This document shows positions 18,606 through 28,203 of a DNA stretch of 64,000 nt, one piece after another. The translations under genes and the position numbers were made by a program. Under the pieces are notes generated by a model. The model saw nothing but the letters and a program-made list of their open reading frames with translations. It did not search any database and had not been told where the DNA came from. The stretch spans positions 124,001-188,000 of the forward strand of contig JAIQGI010000007.1 of NCBI GenBank assembly GCA_020072565.1, in the 5' to 3' direction. The DNA is from Terriglobia bacterium (GTDB lineage: Bacteria > Acidobacteriota > UBA6911). Position 1 is the stretch's first letter. The number at the start of each line of letters is the position of its first letter.

Positions 18606-19994
18606 TTATAACCCGAACCGCAAAATATATATGGAGTTAAGTTTATCAACGGATGTGATTTCGCCGCCCTCACGCAAGCGGTTTAATTGGCTGTTTGCGA
18701 TGTAATAGAATTCATTACCGACGATAACGCCAGTTGTGGGCATCTCAAAAATGGGGTTGCCGGATTCGATGATGCGCCAACCCGCCACACAATCTGCGCT
18801 GTGTGTCGGAAACGCCTTGTACTTCCCGCCCTTGTTCGCCTTCTCCGGTCGCTTCTGGGGGTCAGTCGTGGGGCGCAGATAAAACTGAATGATTCGGCCC
18901 TTCCAATTATCGCTCTGAATTGCCACCAGACTTCCTCTATGGTAATAGAGGCCATCGATTCCGCAAAGCGTCATTGCTTCTGGTGGCGTGAGTATGACTT
19001 CTGATCTGGTTGCTAAATCGATCGCAGAGATTCCTTCCTCGTGCGCGACATAAAGGAATTGCTCATTTTCGGATATGGCAATTCCATTGGGATAGGTAAA
19101 AGTCTTTGGTTTTATAAATACTTCAATGGAATCCTTGGCTCTGGAAATCCTGTACACTGCCCCAAACAGGCTGTCTGTGACAAAGAGGTCTCCACTCGAA
19201 GTTACGACCATATCGTTAAATGCATGATCCGCAATTATTTCCCGCGGAGTATACTTCTTTAAGAACTTCTTCTGGTCCAGATCGTACGCGAACACTCCAC
19301 TCTCAACGGGGCGTCCCGTAACGCCCAGCCTCAGCTCACCAGTCGCAGCACTATTAATCCAGAGGATTCTGCGTTCGGCATCGACCCGTATGCCGGCCAC
19401 ATTCCACAAACCATCCTGCCCTTCGGTAACAAAGTCGTTCACGCACCCATCTTTCGCAATGCTGAGAATTTTGCGTTTATAATAGCTTCCGATGTAAAAA
19501 GTCTCCCTGACCGGATCAAAAGCAATCCCTTCCGGCATCAGGTCCTTCTCAGCAAGGCAGAACGCTATTTCGCTGTTGTGAACGGGTGTTTTCCTCTCTT
19601 GTACCATTTTCATAATGCGGCCAAAAGCATCAAGATTTCTCAGGCAACTGAAATCGGGATCCCCTGGCAATTCAAAATAATAGCCCAGGTTCAACGCTCT
19701 AGCCAGCCAGGTTAGAGCCGCTTCCTTCTGTCCCTTGAGTGCGCAAGCGCGTGCCAGTGTAAACATCATCTTCGGATTATTCGGAGCGAGACTTACGGCT
19801 GCCTCAAGATTTTCGACAAAAGCGGTATACTCGTGTATCTGATATTTGGTGACACCTTGGGTATAGTAGTACAAAACGTTCTTCTTCAGCTCGGCTTGCT
19901 TCGCACCGGAGGATCTCTTAAAAAGCATTGTGGCTGCCAGCAGAATAGAGATTCCAGCGACGGCGAGCGTCCTGGTGCTGCAGAGCTGCTTCAT
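18606..19994 (-). CDS. TPR plus SMP-30/gluconolactonase-like beta-propeller, membrane-anchored
   Basis: About 461 residues from the ATG at 19994, which places a signal-anchor (VAGISILLAATML) at the N-terminus; an ATG at 20039 and a TTG at 20075 are alternatives. Next come TPR-like helices (AAVSLAPNNPKMMFTLARA, then ALTWLARALNLGY), and from about residue 145 a six-bladed-propeller-type region: PEGIAFDPVRETFYIGS, NVAGIRVDAERRILWIN, FNDMVVTSSGDLFVTDS, YPNGIAISENEQFLYVAH, each the start of a blade as in SMP-30/strictosidine-synthase-like proteins. Such propellers may be lactonases or simply binding modules. Lies at the end of a run with a methyltransferase and an epimerase. Confidence 0.75.
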   Translation of the reverse strand: MKQLCSTRTLAVAGISILLAATMLFKRSSGAKQAELKKNVLYYYTQGVTKYQIHEYTAFVENLEAAVSLAPNNPKMMFTLARACALKGQKEAALTWLARALNLGYYFELPGDPDFSCLRNLDAFGRIMKMVQERKTPVHNSEIAFCLAEKDLMPEGIAFDPVRETFYIGSYYKRKILSIAKDGCVNDFVTEGQDGLWNVAGIRVDAERRILWINSAATGELRLGVTGRPVESGVFAYDLDQKKFLKKYTPREIIADHAFNDMVVTSSGDLFVTDSLFGAVYRISRAKDSIEVFIKPKTFTYPNGIAISENEQFLYVAHEEGISAIDLATRSEVILTPPEAMTLCGIDGLYYHRGSLVAIQSDNWKGRIIQFYLRPTTDPQKRPEKANKGGKYKAFPTHSADCVAGWRIIESGNPIFEMPTTGVIVGNEFYYIANSQLNRLREGGEITSVDKLNSIYILRFGL

Positions 19995-20078
19995 AGTATG
20001 GAATCTTTTGTTTAGTAGCGGCGCAACCTGATCACGCATGCCGGTGCAGTAAAGCAACAGGATCCAACAAGCCAAAGC

Positions 20079-20894
20079 TCAATTAGCATTATGAGCTTTC
20101 CCAAAGTCAGAACGTGCGGCCATGAGGTAAGCAATGTGTGCGGCTCTTACTTTTAGACACCGTGGGAAAAGACCCTCGATGGAGCTGTGCAGCTCAAGCG
20201 CCTTCATCAAAAAGCCTTCCAGCCTGCTGCCGGCTGCCTGCTCACGCCGCTCTTGTGAACGGCTTACGCCCGGCGGGAAAGGTGGCATATCTAAAAGTCC
20301 GCAATCGTAAATTCGCATCTTGCTGTTTCCCAGCCGGCAGTATTTCAGCAACTCGTGGAGATGCATGCCTTTAAGCCCGCTGTGATCTGCATGAGCGGCA
20401 TTGCCGCCATTCGGCACGAAGACAGCGTAGCTCCTGGCAGCTTCCCGCAAGAATGAGAAGTAGTCTTCCTTCGAAGAATTGACCCGTTGCAGAACCTCAC
20501 AGGACAAGGCCAAATCAAATCTTTCCCCGTCAAGGCGTTCACGATCGATCCTTCCTAGATCGTCGACCTGGCTAAATCTCGCACCAGTCCCGCTAAGAAT
20601 ACCCATGGAAGAAAGATCCCGAAGGCATCGTTGCGCCCCTCCAATTCGATCCGCTCTCTCGTCAATTACAAGAACCTGCCCGTCAAGGATCTCTGAAAGC
20701 AGGATGAAATCCATGCTATAGCCGAATTTCTCAGGGAGACCGGCGATGAGAATCCGTTTCGCCATTGCGATTGCATCGATAAATTTCCAGAGTCTACGTA
20801 ACTTGGCACAATATTCATAAGCCGTACCGACTCCTTCGCCTTCGGCCAGGCTGATCTTGTAAAAGAATTTAATGTCCATCCTGCGCTTCCGCAT
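20079..20894 (-). CDS. Class I SAM-dependent methyltransferase-like protein
   Basis: 271 residues. KRILIAGLPEKFGYSMDFILL (about 46-66) stands where motif I would be but lacks a clear GxGxG; QVLVIDERADRI fits the acidic motif II strand; FDLALSCEVLQRVNSSKEDYFSFLREAARSY fits motifs IV-V of Methyltransf_11-type proteins. So the fold looks right but the SAM loop is degenerate. Its ATG directly follows the TAA of the epimerase upstream, so both are probably co-translated. Could methylate a sugar or be a non-catalytic relative. Confidence 0.55.
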   Translation of the reverse strand: MRKRRMDIKFFYKISLAEGEGVGTAYEYCAKLRRLWKFIDAIAMAKRILIAGLPEKFGYSMDFILLSEILDGQVLVIDERADRIGGAQRCLRDLSSMGILSGTGARFSQVDDLGRIDRERLDGERFDLALSCEVLQRVNSSKEDYFSFLREAARSYAVFVPNGGNAAHADHSGLKGMHLHELLKYCRLGNSKMRIYDCGLLDMPPFPPGVSRSQERREQAAGSRLEGFLMKALELHSSIEGLFPRCLKVRAAHIAYLMAARSDFGKAHNAN

Positions 20895-21890
20895 TTACAA
20901 GTATTCCTTCTCCGTGTACCAACAAAGCGTCCTTTTCACACCTTCACGAAAGTCAACCGTTGGCACATAACCCAGCTCAATTTGGGCCTTGCGGTTGCTA
21001 AAAGCCCTATTTTCTGAGAAAAACTTCACCTGGGATCGCGTTAATAGAGGTTTTGATGCGCGGATGCTTCGGGCAAGCAATTCGAGCGCGCTCGCCCCAA
21101 GCCATGCAAAGCCGCGCGGGATGTTTATTCGGGACAAATGGACGTTCAATTCCTCAGCGATGATTTCTGCGATCTCCCTCACATGAAGCGGCGCTTTTCC
21201 AGTGATCATATAGGTCTTTCCGATGGCCCTATTGTTGTCCGCACACAGGAGAATCCCCTGGATTAAATCATCAATATAGGTTGGGTGAAGCACGCTGGCG
21301 CCATTCCCGATCAAGAAAAACCGTCGCTTGCGAATCGCGCTGAACAGAGGTAATACGTGCAGATCGCCAGGGCCGTAGACGAACTCAGGCCGGACGATCG
21401 TAAAAGGAAGATGACCCGACTTTCCGAACCTCAACACTTCCCTTTCCGCTTCACACTTCGACATTTCATAGATGTTCGAAGGATTGAACGGAAACGCTTC
21501 ATCAGCAATGACGCCGTCTGGAAGAGGGCCCAGCACACCGGCACTGCTCAGGTGAATGAACTGTCTGACGCTCGTGCCAGCAAGGCTATTTAAAACGTTA
21601 GTCACAGCACGTGTATTTACCTTCCAATATTCATCATGGGATATTCGCCACTGACCTAGCAGACCAAAAGAGCCGTATACTATTTCGATTCCATCCATAC
21701 ATGCGCGAAGAGAACCTTCATCCAGGACATCACCATAGCAATACTCGATATCGACCCCACCATCCCGGTTGCATCCCGCTACTTCACCCTTGTGCCGAAC
21801 AGGGATACGAACCCGAACACCCTTTCCCAAGAGTGCCTGAACAATATGGCTTCCAATAAATCCAGTGCCGCCAATAACCAGTGCCTTCAT
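20895..21890 (-). CDS. NAD-dependent epimerase/dehydratase, extended SDR (HpnA-like)
   Basis: 331 residues from the ATG at 21890 (GGGG 5 bases upstream; a TTG directly precedes it). GGTGFIG (7-13) is the NAD-binding glycine motif; HLSS and YEMSK (Tyr141, Lys145) form the catalytic triad region; RPEFVYGPGD is the substrate loop. The C-terminal pattern ELGYVP...FREGVKRTLCWY is shared with the two epimerases at 30.5-32.5 kb, so the three are paralogues. Family acts on nucleotide sugars or on 3-beta-hydroxy isoprenoids; the latter is possible here. Confidence 0.85.
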   Translation of the reverse strand: MKALVIGGTGFIGSHIVQALLGKGVRVRIPVRHKGEVAGCNRDGGVDIEYCYGDVLDEGSLRACMDGIEIVYGSFGLLGQWRISHDEYWKVNTRAVTNVLNSLAGTSVRQFIHLSSAGVLGPLPDGVIADEAFPFNPSNIYEMSKCEAEREVLRFGKSGHLPFTIVRPEFVYGPGDLHVLPLFSAIRKRRFFLIGNGASVLHPTYIDDLIQGILLCADNNRAIGKTYMITGKAPLHVREIAEIIAEELNVHLSRINIPRGFAWLGASALELLARSIRASKPLLTRSQVKFFSENRAFSNRKAQIELGYVPTVDFREGVKRTLCWYTEKEYL

Positions 21891-21916
21891 CAAAACCCCG
21901 CAATTGCAGCCAGTTA

Positions 21917-23506
21917 CTATACGATTCGGCTTCCCGCTTTTCCGCTCTTTCTTCGCTTCCCGATCGAACTTAGAACGGGCTTTCCTTCAAAGAGCCATTT
22001 TACGGCGATCGACCCAAGCTTTATGAAGTTGCATAGGATGGCGAAGCGCACCAACATAAACGGAGCCTTTGACAAATAATTCACTCCGCTAAGGAACCTG
22101 ATAAACCTCTTTGGCACAAAGTTTTTTGAGCACAGAGAATATAAGCTCAACCAATACCTGTCGGACAGAGGACGCGGATGATTTAAGGAAACATACCATT
22201 GGTCAAAACACGTAGTAGCTCTTCCTTCGACTTGATCTTCTGTAATCACTTTTGCTTCGAGGGCGTTTCGAGTCAGAATGGTATTAGGAAAATATATCAG
22301 TGAGAACATGTGCATATGGAAAGGGCGCGACATACTGAGTAACAGTTTAAGACCGCTCCTCTTATCCTCAGTCGTCTCGAAAGGATTATCAACAATAACA
22401 TCATAGAATGGCACTATCCTCAATTCTCGCATTATCCGGGAAGTGTTAATCAGTTTCTCATCGGAAACCGGACGATTAAAGACCTCCTTGCGAACGCGTG
22501 CGGAACCAGACTGTATCCCGATCTCAACACGTTCCAGGCCTGCGTCCCGTAGCATGCATAAGATTTCCCTGTCAACAGTTTCGGGGTGCTGCATGCAATG
22601 AAAAGGCAAGCCGATGTCTCTTTTGTATTGTTCCACAAATTCCTCAGCCCAGTCCCTATCCCAGGTAAATACCTCATCGATGAAATCGATTCGTTTCAGG
22701 TCAGCAAAATTATCCCTTTGCGATCTCAACTCATCCAACACGTTCTTGACGCTTCTTCGCCTTATTGCCCGTCCCTTCCCTGCACACAAGTCGCTAAGGA
22801 TACTGTTGGAACAATAGCTGCACCGATATGGACAGCCCCTGGAAGTTATGACATCCAGATTGAAAGATCGTCTTCCCGGATCCTCGCAAGCGATCTCGTT
22901 GTGGTGGACAAAATACTTGCTTTCATCAATATAATCTGGAAACGGCAGGGCATCTAAATTCTGCCACAGCCCGCGGATTGGGTTTCTGACAATTGACCCG
23001 TCTCTCCGGGTCCAGATGCTTTCGACATTCGGATTAACATTTCTTAAAGCAAGCTCTTGCGCAAGCTCCAAAATTGCCTGCTCCCCTTCACCCAGACAAA
23101 TCATGTCTGCAATCTGTATGCTTTCATCAGGCGCCACAGTAGCATGCGTGCCGCCCCAGATAACTGGTTTGTTCAATCTCGTCTGTATTTGTCTCGTAAT
23201 CTCACGTGCAATAGAGAGAAAAGAAGATCGCACTCCAAGTCCTACCAGATGAGGATCAAGCCGGCCTATGAGCTGCAACAAAAGCTCGTATTCCCTCTGG
23301 CTTGGACGTTCCATCAGGTCCAGAGCGATATCTTTGTCCTTGAAAAAGATAAGATGGACGTCAATCCCATTCTCGCGCAAGACAGAGGCTAGGTAACGCA
23401 GTCCGATCGCACTGCAGGAGTAAAGCGAGATAAGACAAACTCGGATTCTTGCGCGGCCGCCATCTCCTGCGCCCATAGCCTGGGAGCTGCCTGTCATTTT
23501 CGCCAT
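21917..23506 (-). CDS. B12-binding radical SAM protein
   Basis: 529 residues. B12-type domain at 20-175 (GLRYLASVLRENG, WGGTHATVAPDES, LGEGEQAILEL), then cluster motif Cys225, Cys229, Cys232 in SRGCPYRCSYCSN. After the cluster there is a GKGRAIRRRSVKNVLDEL segment also seen, in altered form, in the radical SAM protein at 59.7-61.1 kb (GLGKIVRKRGIDSLIKEI), suggesting the two form one subfamily. Lies directly downstream of gmd/fcl and upstream of an epimerase. The first 20 residues may be non-native; an ATG at 23497 is an alternative start. Confidence 0.9.
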   Translation of the reverse strand: MAKMTGSSQAMGAGDGGRARIRVCLISLYSCSAIGLRYLASVLRENGIDVHLIFFKDKDIALDLMERPSQREYELLLQLIGRLDPHLVGLGVRSSFLSIAREITRQIQTRLNKPVIWGGTHATVAPDESIQIADMICLGEGEQAILELAQELALRNVNPNVESIWTRRDGSIVRNPIRGLWQNLDALPFPDYIDESKYFVHHNEIACEDPGRRSFNLDVITSRGCPYRCSYCSNSILSDLCAGKGRAIRRRSVKNVLDELRSQRDNFADLKRIDFIDEVFTWDRDWAEEFVEQYKRDIGLPFHCMQHPETVDREILCMLRDAGLERVEIGIQSGSARVRKEVFNRPVSDEKLINTSRIMRELRIVPFYDVIVDNPFETTEDKRSGLKLLLSMSRPFHMHMFSLIYFPNTILTRNALEAKVITEDQVEGRATTCFDQWYVSLNHPRPLSDRYWLSLYSLCSKNFVPKRFIRFLSGVNYLSKAPFMLVRFAILCNFIKLGSIAVKWLFEGKPVLSSIGKRRKSGKAGSRIV

Positions 23507-23573
23507 CGCGTTAAGATCGTGTTACGGAATTCTGCGACACGAGATCACTATTAAATCCTGCAGAATACGAGGA

Positions 23574-24521
23574 TCATGGTAGGTTCGCCTGATACCAGCT
23601 GTACAGGTCTGCCAGGCCCGCATCAAGCGACCTGTGTGCGGTCCAACCGAGGGAGGTCAGGCGGTGGACATCCAGCAGCTTCCTGGGGGTGCCATCGGGT
23701 TTTGAGGGGTCGAACACTATTGGGCCCCGATAGCCGACAATATCACGAATCAAGAGCGCCAACTCGCGAATCGTCACATCCTCCCCCGTGCCGACGTTGA
23801 TGATTTCCGGGTCGTCGTAGTGCAACATCAGGAACAGCACTGCATCGGCCAGGTCGTCCACATGGAGAAATTCGCGGCGCGGCGTCCCGGTGCCCCAGAC
23901 GACGACTTCGGGAGCGTCGGTCAGTTTCGCCTCGTGGAATTTGCGGATGAGCGCAGGCAAGACATGGGCCTTTTTAAGGTCGAAGTTGTCGCCAGGACCA
24001 TAGAGGTTGGTCGGCATCGGGCAGATCACGTTGAAGCCGTACTGACGGCGGTAAGCTTGCGCCATGCTGATGCCGGCAATCTTGGCGACGGCGTAGGGTT
24101 CGTTGGTGCGTTCAAGGGGACCCGCAAGTAGATATTCTTCCCTGATGGGCTGAGGAGCTTCACGCGGGTAAATGCAGGAAGAACCGAGCACAAGCATCTT
24201 CTCCACACCATGCTGCCAGGCGGCGTGGATCACATTGCATTCAATCATCAGATTTTCATAAATGAACTCGGCGGGATAGCTGCTGTTGGCGTGGATCCCA
24301 CCGACCCGGGCGGCAGCGAGGAAAACTAATTCAGGCTTTTCCTTCGAGAAGAAATCCTGGACCGCATCCTGCTTCGTGAGATCGAGCTCGCGCAGTGTCC
24401 GCAATAACAGCCTGTTGCATCCCGCTTTCATAAGACGGCGGCAGATGGCGGAACCGACCAGACCCGTGTGGCCGGCTACGAAGATTTTGCTCTCGGGATG
24501 TAATACTGGTTTCGCCTTCAA
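23574..24521 (-). CDS. fcl: GDP-L-fucose synthase
   Basis: 315 residues, the usual length. GHTGLVGS (18-24) binds [12 protein letters not shown] (113-120) holds the catalytic Ser and Cys; YAVAK gives Tyr143 and Lys147; [11 protein letters not shown] and [13 protein letters not shown] are diagnostic of the 3,5-epimerase/4-reductase. It converts GDP-4-keto-6-deoxymannose to GDP-L-fucose in the cytoplasm. The start is a TTG at 24521, 25 bases after the gmd stop; no ATG fits. Together with gmd it supplies L-fucose to the glycan. A colitose-type variant is unlikely because no partner genes are seen. Confidence 0.93.
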   Translation of the reverse strand: MKAKPVLHPESKIFVAGHTGLVGSAICRRLMKAGCNRLLLRTLRELDLTKQDAVQDFFSKEKPELVFLAAARVGGIHANSSYPAEFIYENLMIECNVIHAAWQHGVEKMLVLGSSCIYPREAPQPIREEYLLAGPLERTNEPYAVAKIAGISMAQAYRRQYGFNVICPMPTNLYGPGDNFDLKKAHVLPALIRKFHEAKLTDAPEVVVWGTGTPRREFLHVDDLADAVLFLMLHYDDPEIINVGTGEDVTIRELALLIRDIVGYRGPIVFDPSKPDGTPRKLLDVHRLTSLGWTAHRSLDAGLADLYSWYQANLP

Positions 24522-24546
24522 CGCTCGAAGTTCTCCCCAGAATCAG

Positions 24547-25587
24547 TCAAATGTAAGTCCGCAAGGAGGAGGAGTGACCCGCGTTCAGCAAAGTCTTTTC
24601 CTTTTGCGCCATCTCTAAGTCATGATCGACCATCATGCGCACCAGCTCTTTGAAACCCACCTTGGGCTCCCACTGGAGTCTCGCCTTTGCTTTGGAACGA
24701 TCTCCCATGAGTTGATCTACTTCCGTAGGGCGCAGATACCTTGAGTCCAGTTCCACATAGCTCGGCCAGTCCAATCCCACAAGGGAGAAGGTCTCGTCCA
24801 GAAACTCCTTTACTGAGTGTGATTCCCCAGTCGCGATGACATAATCGTCCGGCTCGGCCTGCTGCAGCATCGCCCACATCGCTTTCACATAGTCTCCCGC
24901 ATAACCCCAATCGCGTTTCGCTTCAAGATTGCCCAGGTAGAGCTTCGTCTGCAATCCGTGGCGGATACGGCCCGCGGCGCGCGTTATCTTGCGGGTTACG
25001 AACGTCTCGCCTCGCTGCGGAGACTCATGGTTGAAGAGGATTCCATTGCAGATGAATAGGCCATAGGCCTCTCGGTAATTGACGGCGTACCAGTGAGCGG
25101 CAACCTTGCTCGCAGCATAAGGACTGCGAGGGTAGAAGGGCGTCTTCTCGTTCTGCGGCGGGGGCGCCGCGCCGTACATTTCCGAGGATCCTGCCTGATA
25201 AAACCGGACTTGACCGGGATTGTTGCCGCAATAGTCGCGCACCGCCTCCAGCAGGCGCAATGTGCCGGTCGCCACCGTATCCGCCGTGTATTCGGGTTGA
25301 TCAAAAGAAACACGAACGTGCGACTGAGATCCCAGGTTGTAAACCTCATCCGGTTCCGTCTTCTCCAGGATCCGGCGCAGGCTGGTGCCGTCGGTGAGAT
25401 CCCCGTAGTAAAGAAACATCCGTGCACCACGGTCATGAGGATCCCGGTAGATGTCTTCGATGCGGTCCGTATTGAAGGTGCTCGTCCGCCTGATGATGCC
25501 ATGAACTGCGTAGTTTTTTTCGAGCAGCAACCGAGCCAGGTACGATCCGTCCTGGCCTGTGATACCAGTGATCAGCGCTTTCTTCAT
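24547..25587 (-). CDS. gmd: GDP-mannose 4,6-dehydratase
   Basis: 346 residues from the ATG at 25587, where the family normally begins; the frame is open 34 codons upstream without homology. [11 protein letters not shown] (7-17) is the NADP motif, GSSEMYG (133-139) the catalytic loop, and YAASK gives Tyr157 and Lys161; [16 protein letters not shown] is strongly conserved in the family. It dehydrates GDP-mannose to GDP-4-keto-6-deoxymannose, the substrate of Fcl next door. Preceded by ~170 bp without a gene, so a promoter could lie there. Confidence 0.95.
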   Translation of the reverse strand: MKKALITGITGQDGSYLARLLLEKNYAVHGIIRRTSTFNTDRIEDIYRDPHDRGARMFLYYGDLTDGTSLRRILEKTEPDEVYNLGSQSHVRVSFDQPEYTADTVATGTLRLLEAVRDYCGNNPGQVRFYQAGSSEMYGAAPPPQNEKTPFYPRSPYAASKVAAHWYAVNYREAYGLFICNGILFNHESPQRGETFVTRKITRAAGRIRHGLQTKLYLGNLEAKRDWGYAGDYVKAMWAMLQQAEPDDYVIATGESHSVKEFLDETFSLVGLDWPSYVELDSRYLRPTEVDQLMGDRSKAKARLQWEPKVGFKELVRMMVDHDLEMAQKEKTLLNAGHSSSLRTYI

Positions 25588-25756
25588 GGGTGGTGAGTCT
25601 AACACACAAGTCGAATCATTTCGAACTAAACCCGTTGCCGTCGTCAACCCCGGGGCAATCGGAAATTGCTTCAGATCCCTGTCCAGCACTTATGCATCCA
25701 GGCTGTTTCCTGTCGCCAGGACTGCAAAGTAGGAATCCACAAGCAGAACACGGGTG

Positions 25757-27271
25757 TTAGTTCTTTAACTCGACCCTGCCACAGGTTCGGCGAAGATTCT
25801 TGAGAAGGAAATTGACAACGATTCGTCGGTCCTTTTTGAAATACGACAAGTACTTCTTCGTTAAACGGAAGGGGTGTCGCGCCAGCGCCATGATTCTGCT
25901 GATCAGTTCTTCATGAGCTACTAATCGTTCCAGCTCTGCTGCCGGCAATTCCGGAGTATTGATATTTGCCCGCTCAACCCGAATGTTGTCAAGACTGAAA
26001 TCCGGGACAAAATAGCCGCCCCGCTCACAAAGATCCCACAATCTTGTGCCAGGCATCGGATTGGCGAAAAAGAAATGCGTGGTATCGGTATCCAATTCGC
26101 GGGCAAACCGGAAGCTACGCTTTAACGTGTCTCTGCTTTCGCCGGGCATTCCCACGACAAAGAACGATTCAACCTCGATTCCGTATTTCTGCATTGATCT
26201 CACCAGCGGTTTGACTTTTCTCAAGTCAAGAGGCTTCTTGATAACATCATGCAGCATGTGCTCATCGCCTGACTCTACGGCCACGAACAGCTTGTAACAC
26301 CCGCTGGCCCGCATCAGTCCGAGCAGATTCTCGTCGACTGCCCAGAGCGCCAAACCCGTGGGAACGGTCCAGACAATGTCCAACTTCCTGTCTATGATTC
26401 CCTGAAAAAGCTTCTCGGCACGTTTTCTGTTCAATACCAGGTTATCGTCGTCGAAATGAACCTCTCTGATGCCGTAGGTCTTCACAAGATGTTCGATCTC
26501 ATCCAGAACGTTTTCAGCGGATCGGGCGCGCCATTTCCCGCCCCAGGTGGCATGAACCGGACAAAATGTGCACTGGGCGACGCACCCGCGCGAGGTATTC
26601 AGCGGGGTGAAGGGTTTACGCCGCGTCAGAAGAAATGCTTCCCCGATTTCAAAATATCTCTCCATCGGGAGGAGGTGCCGCGCCGGCCAGGGCAATTCAT
26701 CCAAATTCTCGATGAAGCGGGTCTTGGGAAGCACCCGCACAATCCCATTCTGTCTGGAAGCCAGGCCGTCGAGCCCGGAGTAGTCCCCAATCTCGATGCT
26801 TCTTAAGAGATCCCGAAAGCTGTGCTCGCCCTCCCCGAGCACCACGAAATCAATTTCTCTATGTTGAATTACATTTTCCGGCACAGCCGACGGATGCGGG
26901 CCGCCGATGACGGTAACAATCTCCGGGCTGACTTTTCTGACAAGTTCACAGACCTGAAGCGCCTCCCGGAACCCCGAGGAAAAGGAGTTCGAGACGCCGA
27001 TTACGTCCGGGGCGAATGCCTCGATCCTTTCGCGAAGTCTTTCAAAGCTAAGGCCGTAGCGGATCAGGTTTCTCCCAAGTTCGATTTCGGTCTCATACCC
27101 CTCCACGACGCTGTCCACGATCTGAACCTGGTAGTCCTTTTCTATCATTGCTGCCAGGTAGCCGAGTCCGATGGGAGGATGCACACCTTTGGGTTCGGAA
27201 CTCAGGTCCGTATGCACGGTCAAAGGGGGTTGAATGAGAAGTATTTTCTCGATTTTCTTTCTTTCGCTCAT
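25757..27271 (-). CDS. B12-binding radical SAM protein (module copy 1)
   Basis: 504 residues. B12-type domain with HPPIGLGYLAAMIE, IGGPHPSAVPE and LGEGEHSFRDLL; radical SAM motif Cys230, Cys234, Cys237 in SRGCVAQCTFC, then GGKWRARSAENVLDEI. A GT2 gene ends 32 bases upstream, and the same gene pair follows again at 28.2-30.4 kb. The C-terminal ~100 residues are basic and helical. Methylation or C-C bond chemistry on a lipid-linked substrate is a reasonable guess; product unknown. Confidence 0.9.
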   Translation of the reverse strand: MSERKKIEKILLIQPPLTVHTDLSSEPKGVHPPIGLGYLAAMIEKDYQVQIVDSVVEGYETEIELGRNLIRYGLSFERLRERIEAFAPDVIGVSNSFSSGFREALQVCELVRKVSPEIVTVIGGPHPSAVPENVIQHREIDFVVLGEGEHSFRDLLRSIEIGDYSGLDGLASRQNGIVRVLPKTRFIENLDELPWPARHLLPMERYFEIGEAFLLTRRKPFTPLNTSRGCVAQCTFCPVHATWGGKWRARSAENVLDEIEHLVKTYGIREVHFDDDNLVLNRKRAEKLFQGIIDRKLDIVWTVPTGLALWAVDENLLGLMRASGCYKLFVAVESGDEHMLHDVIKKPLDLRKVKPLVRSMQKYGIEVESFFVVGMPGESRDTLKRSFRFARELDTDTTHFFFANPMPGTRLWDLCERGGYFVPDFSLDNIRVERANINTPELPAAELERLVAHEELISRIMALARHPFRLTKKYLSYFKKDRRIVVNFLLKNLRRTCGRVELKN

Positions 27272-27303
27272 GAACTAAGGCTTCCCTTCCCAACCATTCT
27301 CAG

Positions 27304-28122
27304 CTATTGGCGCGGCGCATTGGATATACGCTCCGCAGGCGGACGTTCGTGCGCCTTCCCGGGCTTCAATGTCCCAACTCTTGCCAACTTCTCCTTGACG
27401 AACAGCCATCTGAGCCGGAAGACCCCCTTCATGTCTTCCCAGGCGGTGGGAACAATCCTGACGCGGCTGTCGTCGTCCTCAATCCAGGTTACTGGGATTT
27501 CTTTGATCCGGTACCCTCGCCTCTCGGCCAGCACAAGAAGTTCGGTATCAAAGAACCAGGATTGATCCTTAACCTGAGGCACGAGGTCTTCCACAATTCG
27601 TCTGGTCACCGCCTTGAAGCCGCACTGGGCGTCTTTGAACTTGACAAACAAGAGACACTTCAGGATGACATTGTAGGCTCTTGAGGTGATCTCTCTTTTC
27701 AGGCATCGTTTCGTATTTGCACCCTTGGCAAGGCGCGAGCCAATCGCGATGTCATAGCCTTCCCGCCCAAGCGCGTAAACAAGCTTCGGCAAAGCCGCCA
27801 GTTCAGTGGAGAGATCCACATCCGTATACAGAACGATGTCAGCAGTACTCACCCGCCATGATTCCCGCAGGGCGCGGCCTCGACCACGTTCCTTCAGATG
27901 CACACATGCCACATCATCAAACGTTTCTGCCAGATTCTCTGCAACCTTTAAAGTGCCGTCCGTCGAGCCGTTGTCGACAACGACAATGCGCCATTTAAAT
28001 CCAACCTGTTTCTGCAAAAATTCACGAACCGTCGCCACGCTCGCTTCCAAAACGTGCGCCTCGTTCAGGACAGGGATGACGACGTCAACACGGATGTCAG
28101 ATATGGTCTTTTCTCGCAACAA
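27304..28122 (-). CDS. GT2, ALG5/DPM1-like polyprenyl-phosphate glycosyltransferase (module copy 1)
   Basis: 272 residues. VVIPVLNEA (14-22), VVDNGSTDGT (48-57), DVD (101-103) as DxD, and the pattern GSRLAKGANTKR, DAQCGFKA, WFFDTELL that marks ALG5-type dolichyl- or polyprenyl-phosphate glucosyltransferases. No C-terminal membrane domain. The start appears to be one of two adjacent TTG codons (28122), with GAGG upstream. It probably makes a polyprenyl-phosphate hexose used by the membrane glycosyltransferases of the locus. Confidence 0.85.
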   Translation of the reverse strand: MLREKTISDIRVDVVIPVLNEAHVLEASVATVREFLQKQVGFKWRIVVVDNGSTDGTLKVAENLAETFDDVACVHLKERGRGRALRESWRVSTADIVLYTDVDLSTELAALPKLVYALGREGYDIAIGSRLAKGANTKRCLKREITSRAYNVILKCLLFVKFKDAQCGFKAVTRRIVEDLVPQVKDQSWFFDTELLVLAERRGYRIKEIPVTWIEDDDSRVRIVPTAWEDMKGVFRLRWLFVKEKLARVGTLKPGKAHERPPAERISNAPRQ

Positions 28123-28203
28123 ATAAAGTTTCCTCAGTCAAAGGTTTGGTTTCCGCCCAGTTTTGACATGCCTCCTGACAGGAGCACAATTCGACTTGAA
28201 GAC

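Noticed and set aside
24547-25689. Upstream extension of gmd by 34 codons
   Set aside because: The extension has no homology and the family begins at the internal ATG with the NADP motif 7 residues in.
27093-27293. Small frames overlapping the 5' end of the radical SAM gene and other shadows in alternate frames
   Set aside because: They sit wholly within well-supported genes and have no domain features.
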